10,382 bases of DNA from CAISDA01 sp050258555 (GTDB taxonomy: Bacteria > Bacteroidota > Ignavibacteria > UBA10030 > UBA8401). The translations under genes and the position numbers were made by a program. This document shows, one piece after another, positions 6,416 through 10,382 of this stretch; position 1 is the first letter of the stretch; every line of letters begins with the position of its first letter. Where the stretch lies: positions 1 to 10,382 of the forward strand of contig JBLMZA010000039.1 in the NCBI GenBank assembly GCA_050258555.1. Direction: 5' to 3'. The notes under the pieces are model-generated. The model made no database searches. It was not told the DNA's origin and worked only from the letters and a program-made list of their open reading frames with translations.

Positions 6416-7291
6416 TCATGCATGACTTTGTTTTTGAATGACCGCCAGGCCGGTGCGCTGGAACGCGTATGCCAGCGCGTCGGCCAGCGACGCCTTGGTG
6501 ACGACGTCGCCGAAGGCCACGCCGAGATGCACCATTGTCTGTGCGATCTGGGGACGGATGCCGCTGATGATGCACTGCGCGCCCATGAGCCGGGCCGCGG
6601 CCACCGTCAGCAGCAGATGCTGGGCCACGAGCGTATCGACAGCGGGCACTCCGGTGATGTCGATGATGGCGATGGCGCTGCCGCTTTCGACGATGGTGCG
6701 GAGAAGGCTTTCCATGATGATCTGCGTGCGCGAACTGTCGAGCGTGCCGATCAGGGGCAGGGCAAGAATGCCGTCCCACAGTTTCACGACCGGCGTCGAG
6801 AGTTCAAGCATTTCCTCCTGCTGGCGTTTGATGATATTCTCGCGGCTGATCAGGAAGGCGTCGAATGTGAACATGCCGAGTTTGTCCATCAGTATCGATG
6901 CGGCAAGCAGCTCGCGCCCCAGGGTCTCCGCATCGCTGCCTGCCGCCTTCTGCAGACGAAGAAAGAGCGGACGCTTGAGCGAAAAGATGAACGTCGCCGT
7001 TTCGTTGGGAGTGAAGTTCTGGATGGACCGCGAGCGCGAGATGCCGGCAAGGAAGTCTCTCATGCCCGCCCATTGCGGAGTGGAGATGTCGGTGATATCG
7101 GCCTGTTCGGCGGCCACAGACGACGTAAGCAGCGAGATGCATTCCATCGATTCGCGCCGCAGGTCCACTTCCGAAAGCTGCGCCTTGCGCGTGGCAAAGA
7201 CGCCCAGCTGTTCTTTCAGCCAGTCCTCGACGATGTCGTCTTTCGATTGTGCCAGTACTTCCCTGAGCAGACGGGCCGGAAAGGCATTCAT
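6416..7291 (-). CDS. rsbR: RsbR, stressosome sensor/scaffold (RsbRD-type N-terminus plus STAS)
   Basis: A 291-aa protein and the first gene of the operon. Residues about 8-120 are helical and fit the RsbRD N-terminal domain (DDIVEDWLKEQL near the start, FTPNETATFIFSLKRPLF at 93-110). Residues about 165-275 are a STAS domain with LWDGILALPLIGTLD, IIDITGVPAVDT and GIRPQIAQTMVHLGV. Thr220 in VDTLVAQH matches the phosphorylated Thr205 of Bacillus RsbRA. Counting back 34 residues, the position of Thr171 is Ser186 here. RsbR proteins form the stressosome with RsbS and carry the sensory N-terminal turrets. This is the only RsbR in the window. No heme, flavin or membrane motif is visible, so the signal is unknown. 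The ATG at 7291 has AGGG (7300-7303) 8 bases upstream. Confidence 0.93.
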   Translation of the reverse strand: MNAFPARLLREVLAQSKDDIVEDWLKEQLGVFATRKAQLSEVDLRRESMECISLLTSSVAAEQADITDISTPQWAGMRDFLAGISRSRSIQNFTPNETATFIFSLKRPLFLRLQKAAGSDAETLGRELLAASILMDKLGMFTFDAFLISRENIIKRQQEEMLELSTPVVKLWDGILALPLIGTLDSSRTQIIMESLLRTIVESGSAIAIIDITGVPAVDTLVAQHLLLTVAAARLMGAQCIISGIRPQIAQTMVHLGVAFGDVVTKASLADALAYAFQRTGLAVIQKQSHA

Positions 7292-7579
7292 GGGATCATC
7301 CCTCTCTTCTCTTTTTATGTGTGGTCGGAATTCCGTGCGTTCAGCCGTATGTTATGTTGAACAGATAATCGGGGGGTGTACGTTCGTGTCCCGGTGCCGG
7401 AGACTAAAACCGGCATTTCCCATAGGAAAATATTCGGTTTTCGCGGGGATTCTCTAGTGAAATGTGTGAATATTGTTAGATTATCAGTATCCTTGACGCG
7501 GAAGCATCATGCGCATGCATCAGGAAGGACGGCAAGGCATTTCCTTTTCAGACCAGAAGAACAGGCGGACACAATTTTC
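7292..7579. other. Divergent intergenic region between rsbR and the DUF3078 gene
   Basis: This 288-bp stretch is visibly more AT-rich than the genes around it and should hold promoters for both directions. I see no convincing minus-strand promoter for rsbR. On the plus strand TTGACG (7493-7498) could be a -35 box, but the hexamer 17 bases on (TGCATC) is a poor -10. A 10-bp perfect palindrome CATGCGCATG lies at 7508-7517. The main structure is the nested dyad at 7395-7441. A frame open through here from 7376 into the DUF3078 gene does not look like protein. Confidence 0.6.
7395..7441. repeat. Nested inverted repeats, operator or leader hairpin candidate
   Basis: AAAACCG (7406-7412) pairs with CGGTTTT (7435-7441), and inside it TTTCC (7416-7420) pairs with GGAAA (7425-7429) around CATA, giving an almost concentric dyad. 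A second repeat, TGCCGG (7395-7400) and CCGGCA (7410-7415), shares bases with the outer arm, so the two folds would exclude each other in RNA. It could be a protein-binding operator or a leader switch; nothing decides between them. Confidence 0.45.
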
Positions 7580-8518
7580 ATGAAATTCAGTTGGTATGTT
7601 GCGGCACTTTTTCTCATTTGTTTCACAACGGCCGGCGCACAGACGCCGGATTCGACGCAGGTGTCGGATTCGACGCAGGTGCCGGATTCTCTGAAGGCGC
7701 CGGTCTCCATGCCGCAGCCGGTCGATACGACATGGAAGCACACCGGAGTCGCGGGACTTGCCGCCACGCAGGTGTCGCTCAGCAATTGGGCGCAGGGCGG
7801 ACAAAACGCCATCGCCTGGACGATGCGCCTGGAGGGAAAGTCGGAAATGACGGTGCCGCGCTGGGGATGGACCAACACGTACAAGTTCGCCTACGGCCAG
7901 GCCAAAGTCGGCGAGAAATCGCTGCGCAAGACCGACGACCAGATCGATCTTGCCTCCGTGCTTTCCTACCGGGGCGACCATGCCATCAATGCGTATGGCG
8001 CCTTCACCATGAAGACGCAGTTCGACGGGGGCTATTCGTACGACGCAAGCGACAGACGGACGGCGGTCTCCGCATTTTTCGATCCGGCCTATCTTGTGGA
8101 GTCGGCGGGCATCGAATACAAACCCTCCACGCTGATCAAGACCCGTCTGGGCGTGGCCCTTCGCGAAGTGATCACCTCGCGCTTCCCGTCGTTTGCGGAC
8201 GATCCGAAGACCAAGACAATCGAACGGACAAAAACCGAGGGCGGCTTCGAATCGGTGACCGATCTCGAGCTGAAATTGGACGGCAATGTGCTCTTCACAT
8301 CGCATCTCGAACTCTTCGATCCCATCAATCACCTCGAGAAGATCATCCTGCGCTCGGACAATATGGTGACGGCCAAGGTGAGCAAGTACATCGTCGTCTC
8401 GCTCAATCTCATGCTCGTCAACGACGTGCAGGTGACATCGCGCACGCAGGTCAAGCAGATGCTCACGCTCGGCATCAACTATTCGATCTTCGGAGACGGC
8501 TCGAAGCCGAAGAAGTGA
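7580..8518 (+). CDS. DUF3078 family exported protein, probable outer-membrane beta-barrel
   Basis: A 312-aa protein. The start at ATG 7580 gives a clear signal peptide (Lys2, hydrophobic 5-17, AGA/Q cleavage near 20), whereas the frame upstream has no protein character. The ribosome site is weak (AGGCGG about 12 bases away). After a Ser/Thr/Pro-rich linker with short repeats (23-40) comes the DUF3078 hallmark SLSNWAQGGQNAIAW (66-80). Alternating polar and hydrophobic strands follow to the end (for example the stretches near 96-106, 127-152 and 268-302), as in an outer-membrane barrel. The family is typical of Bacteroidota and relatives, and its function is not established. No link to the stressosome is evident beyond sharing the divergent intergenic region. 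Three uncharacteristic Lys-rich residues follow the last strand. Confidence 0.8.
   Translation: MKFSWYVAALFLICFTTAGAQTPDSTQVSDSTQVPDSLKAPVSMPQPVDTTWKHTGVAGLAATQVSLSNWAQGGQNAIAWTMRLEGKSEMTVPRWGWTNTYKFAYGQAKVGEKSLRKTDDQIDLASVLSYRGDHAINAYGAFTMKTQFDGGYSYDASDRRTAVSAFFDPAYLVESAGIEYKPSTLIKTRLGVALREVITSRFPSFADDPKTKTIERTKTEGGFESVTDLELKLDGNVLFTSHLELFDPINHLEKIILRSDNMVTAKVSKYIVVSLNLMLVNDVQVTSRTQVKQMLTLGINYSIFGDGSKPKK
7647..7690 (+). repeat. 18-bp tandem repeat within the DUF3078 gene
   Basis: The unit CGGATTCGACGCAGGTG plus one variable base occurs at 7647 and 7665, with a partial third copy from 7683. It encodes PDSTQV, SDSTQV and PDSLKA just after the signal peptide, a probable flexible linker that could vary in length by slippage. 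Confidence 0.7.
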
Positions 8519-8547
8519 TAGACATTGCGGAAAAATTGTGCTATCAT
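8519..8547 (+). promoter_or_regulatory. Sigma70-like promoter candidate for the peptidase gene
   Basis: TAGACA (8519-8524) and TATCAT (8542-8547) each match the sigma70 consensus at 5 of 6 bases with an ideal 17-base spacer. The -35 box starts at the base after the DUF3078 stop codon. Transcription would begin near 8554, leaving a leader of roughly 54 bases. If the host uses a Bacteroidia-type sigma factor this match could be chance. Confidence 0.45.
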
Positions 8548-8594
8548 GACGGACACACAGGATTCACGCAACCGTTCACTTTTTCCAGAGACAC

Positions 8595-8600
8595 GAGGAG
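8595..8600 (+). promoter_or_regulatory. Ribosome binding site of the peptidase gene
   Basis: GAGGAG lies 7 bases before the ATG at 8608, supporting the start that provides the signal peptide. Confidence 0.75.
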
Positions 8601-8607
8601 TCGTTCG

Positions 8608-10382
8608 ATGAAGCAGTCACTGAAACGCATTGCCGGCACGCTTGCGCTGGCAGCCGTCATGATGGCGCCCGCGGCCGAGGGCCAGGAGCGCGACCGTTCA
8701 AAAGTCGCCCAACGCGACACATGGAATCTTACCGATCTCTATCCGTCGGATGAGGCATGGGTGAAGGCGAAGGCCGCATTCATCGCCGAGTATCCGGCAA
8801 TCGGACAATTCAAGGGCGCGCTCGGCGAATCGGCCGCATCGCTCTACCGGTGCCTCTCGTTCTCCGATGAGCTCGATAAGACGCTCACGCGGCTTGCCGT
8901 CTATGCGTCGCTTGCAAGCGACACCGACACGCGCGACTCGAAATATCTCGGCATGCGCCAGGAAATCTCGCAGGTCGGAAGCGCCTATGCCGCGGCCGCA
9001 TCGTTCCTGCAGCCCGAGATTCTGAAGATCGACGGAAAGAAGCTCGAATCCTTCTATAAGAAGGAGCCGAAGCTTGAAGTCTACCGGCACATGCTGAGCG
9101 ATCTTCTCCGCATGAAGAAGCACACCGGCACCGAAGGCGAAGAAAAGATCATGGCCGACGCGGGACTCGTCACGCGCGCCGCCGGCGGCATCTACAGCGT
9201 GTTCACCGATGCCGAATTCCCCTACGATTCGCTCACGCTTTCGGATGGGAAGAAGGTGCTTCTGGACAGGGTGGGCTTCAACCTTTATCGCACCGTGACC
9301 AACCGCGAGGACCGCAAGAACGTCTTCGACGTCTACTTCGGCCGGATCAACGATTTCCGGCGCACATTCGGCGCGGCGCTCAACGAGGAAGTGAAGTCCG
9401 ACATGTTCACGACGAAGGCGCGCCGCTACGGGTCGTCGCTCGAGATGGCGCTCGATGCGAACAATATTCCGCTCGAAGTCTATCACAGCCTCGTGAAGAA
9501 CATCAACAATAATCTGGCGACATTCCACCGCTATCTGGCATTGAGGAAGCGCATGCTCGGCCTTCAGGATCTGCATTATTACGATCTCTATGTCCCCCTG
9601 GTGAGCACGGTCAATGCGCGCTTCACGGTGCCGGAAGCCGAAGCGAACATCCTTGCGGCGCTCGCGCCGCTCGGCGCGGACTATGTGGCCGCATCGAACC
9701 GCGCGTTCAATGAGCGCTGGATCGACATGCAGCCGACCGAGGGCAAGCGCAACGGAGCGTATTCGCAGGGGAGCGTCTATGACGTGCATCCGTACATGCT
9801 GTTGAACTACAACGGCAAGTACGACGACATGACCACGCTGGCGCACGAGCTCGGGCACTCGATGCACAGTTATTTTTCCAACAAGACGCAGCCGTATCCC
9901 ATGGCCGGCTATCCGATCTTCGTGGCCGAGGTCGCCTCGACGTTCAATGAAGCGCTGGTGAACGATTACATGCTCAAGAAGATCAGGGAGGACGACGAGC
10001 GCCTGGCCATTCTCGGCAACTATCTCGATGCCGTGCGCGGAACCCTCTTCCGCCAGACGCAGTTTGCGGAATTCGAGCTGAGGATACACGAGATGGCGGA
10101 ACGCGGAGAGGCGCTGACCGGAGACAAGCTCGATGCGCTCTACTTGGAGATCACGCGGAAATACTACGGCCACGACAAGGGCGTCTGCACGGTCGACGAC
10201 AACGCGAAGGCCGAATGGGCGACGATTCCGCACTTCTACCGGACGTTCTACGTCTACCAGTATTCGACCGGCATCATCGCCTCGACCGCGCTCTCTGAAA
10301 AAGTGCTGGCGGGAGACGCCGAGGCGACGAAGCACTATCTCCGCTTCATCTCCTCCGGCGGCTCGGACTATCCGATTGCGCT
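8608..10382 (+). CDS. pepF: M3 family oligoendopeptidase F, exported form (3' truncated)
   Basis: The frame is open from ATG 8608 to the window end (591 codons). It encodes a zinc metallopeptidase of family M3 (M3B, oligoendopeptidase F), which cleaves oligopeptides. The zinc site is complete: His413 and His417 in LAHELGHSMHSYFS, catalytic Glu414, and third ligand Glu441 in FVAEVASTFNEAL. The C-terminal substrate-binding signature HFYRTFYVYQYSTGIIAS and the SSGGSDYPIA ending typical of PepF are present, so only a few dozen residues should be missing. The N-terminus begins MKQSLKRIAGTLALAAVMM with a probable cleavage near residue 26 (EGQ), indicating export to the periplasm or beyond, although many PepF enzymes are cytosolic. 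A helical domain (about 40-200) precedes the catalytic part, as usual. A long antisense frame (8698-10335) is only its shadow. Confidence 0.93.
   Translation, partial: MKQSLKRIAGTLALAAVMMAPAAEGQERDRSKVAQRDTWNLTDLYPSDEAWVKAKAAFIAEYPAIGQFKGALGESAASLYRCLSFSDELDKTLTRLAVYASLASDTDTRDSKYLGMRQEISQVGSAYAAAASFLQPEILKIDGKKLESFYKKEPKLEVYRHMLSDLLRMKKHTGTEGEEKIMADAGLVTRAAGGIYSVFTDAEFPYDSLTLSDGKKVLLDRVGFNLYRTVTNREDRKNVFDVYFGRINDFRRTFGAALNEEVKSDMFTTKARRYGSSLEMALDANNIPLEVYHSLVKNINNNLATFHRYLALRKRMLGLQDLHYYDLYVPLVSTVNARFTVPEAEANILAALAPLGADYVAASNRAFNERWIDMQPTEGKRNGAYSQGSVYDVHPYMLLNYNGKYDDMTTLAHELGHSMHSYFSNKTQPYPMAGYPIFVAEVASTFNEALVNDYMLKKIREDDERLAILGNYLDAVRGTLFRQTQFAEFELRIHEMAERGEALTGDKLDALYLEITRKYYGHDKGVCTVDDNAKAEWATIPHFYRTFYVYQYSTGIIASTALSEKVLAGDAEATKHYLRFISSGGSDYPIA

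Noticed and set aside
6396..6779. N-terminal extension of rsbS by 128 codons
   Set aside because: The extra residues are read from another frame of rsbR and look unlike protein. A ribosome site and RsbS homology fix the start at 6395.
6422..7457. Two overlapping plus-strand frames of more than 300 aa opposite rsbR
   Set aside because: rsbR is clear on the minus strand with RsbRD and STAS motifs. The opposite frames are low in motif content and overlap each other.
7488..7495. TATCCTTG resembling the Bacteroidia -7 element
   Set aside because: One mismatch to TAnnTTTG, but no TTG element lies at the required distance upstream (the nearest is 12 bases away).
7508..7520. Short palindromes CATGCGCATG and ATGCAT
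   Set aside because: Too short to claim as an operator on their own; mentioned only in the description of the intergenic region.
7376..7579. 68-codon extension of the DUF3078 protein
   Set aside because: It would bury an evident signal peptide and has no protein-like character; it spans the nested dyad.
8698..10335. 545-aa open frame on the minus strand
   Set aside because: It lies antisense to the pepF frame, which has a start, ribosome site, signal peptide, HELGH zinc site and family signatures. The antisense protein is Arg/His/Val-rich with no recognisable motif.
1..10382. CRISPR arrays, insertion sequences, tRNA or rRNA genes
   Set aside because: No regularly spaced repeats, transposase motifs, terminal inverted repeats or tRNA/rRNA-like segments were seen on either strand.

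Overview
The window is a GC-rich bacterial segment with three parts. The outer-membrane-type DUF3078 protein points to the Bacteroidota/Chlorobi/Ignavibacteria (FCB) superphylum. The readable Shine-Dalgarno sites (AGGAGG, AAGGAG, GAGGAG) are unlike typical Bacteroidia, so a GC-rich, deeper-branching FCB lineage is the best guess. This is inference from a few genes.

Left edge (1-462, + strand): the 3' part of a sugar phosphate isomerase/epimerase-like TIM-barrel gene. It converges on the main operon. An 11-bp inverted repeat containing both stop codons forms a probable terminator for the minus-strand operon.

Centre (485-7291, - strand): six tightly packed genes, overlapping or at most 20 bp apart, transcribed in the order rsbR, rsbS, rsbT, an RsbT-like ATPase/PP2C phosphatase fusion, an RsbT-like ATPase/hybrid histidine kinase fusion, and a receiver-PAS-PAS-histidine kinase-receiver protein. 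This is a stressosome (RsbR-RsbS scaffold, RsbT switch kinase, RsbX-like resetting phosphatase) wired to two-component signalling. No sigma factor, RsbU, RsbV or RsbW is present. The likely logic is that stress sensed by RsbR leads RsbT to phosphorylate RsbS (and RsbR), RsbT-type domains are released, and the phosphatase fusion resets the complex. The RsbT-like domain on the hybrid kinase gives a plausible physical link from the scaffold to a phosphorelay. No DNA-binding output regulator is encoded here, so the final output is unknown.

Right part (+ strand): a 288-bp divergent intergenic region with a nested dyad, then a signal-peptide-bearing DUF3078 protein (7580-8518). After a short gap with a sigma70-like promoter comes an M3-family oligoendopeptidase F with a signal peptide (8608 to beyond the window end). 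It has the complete zinc site and lacks only its last few dozen residues.
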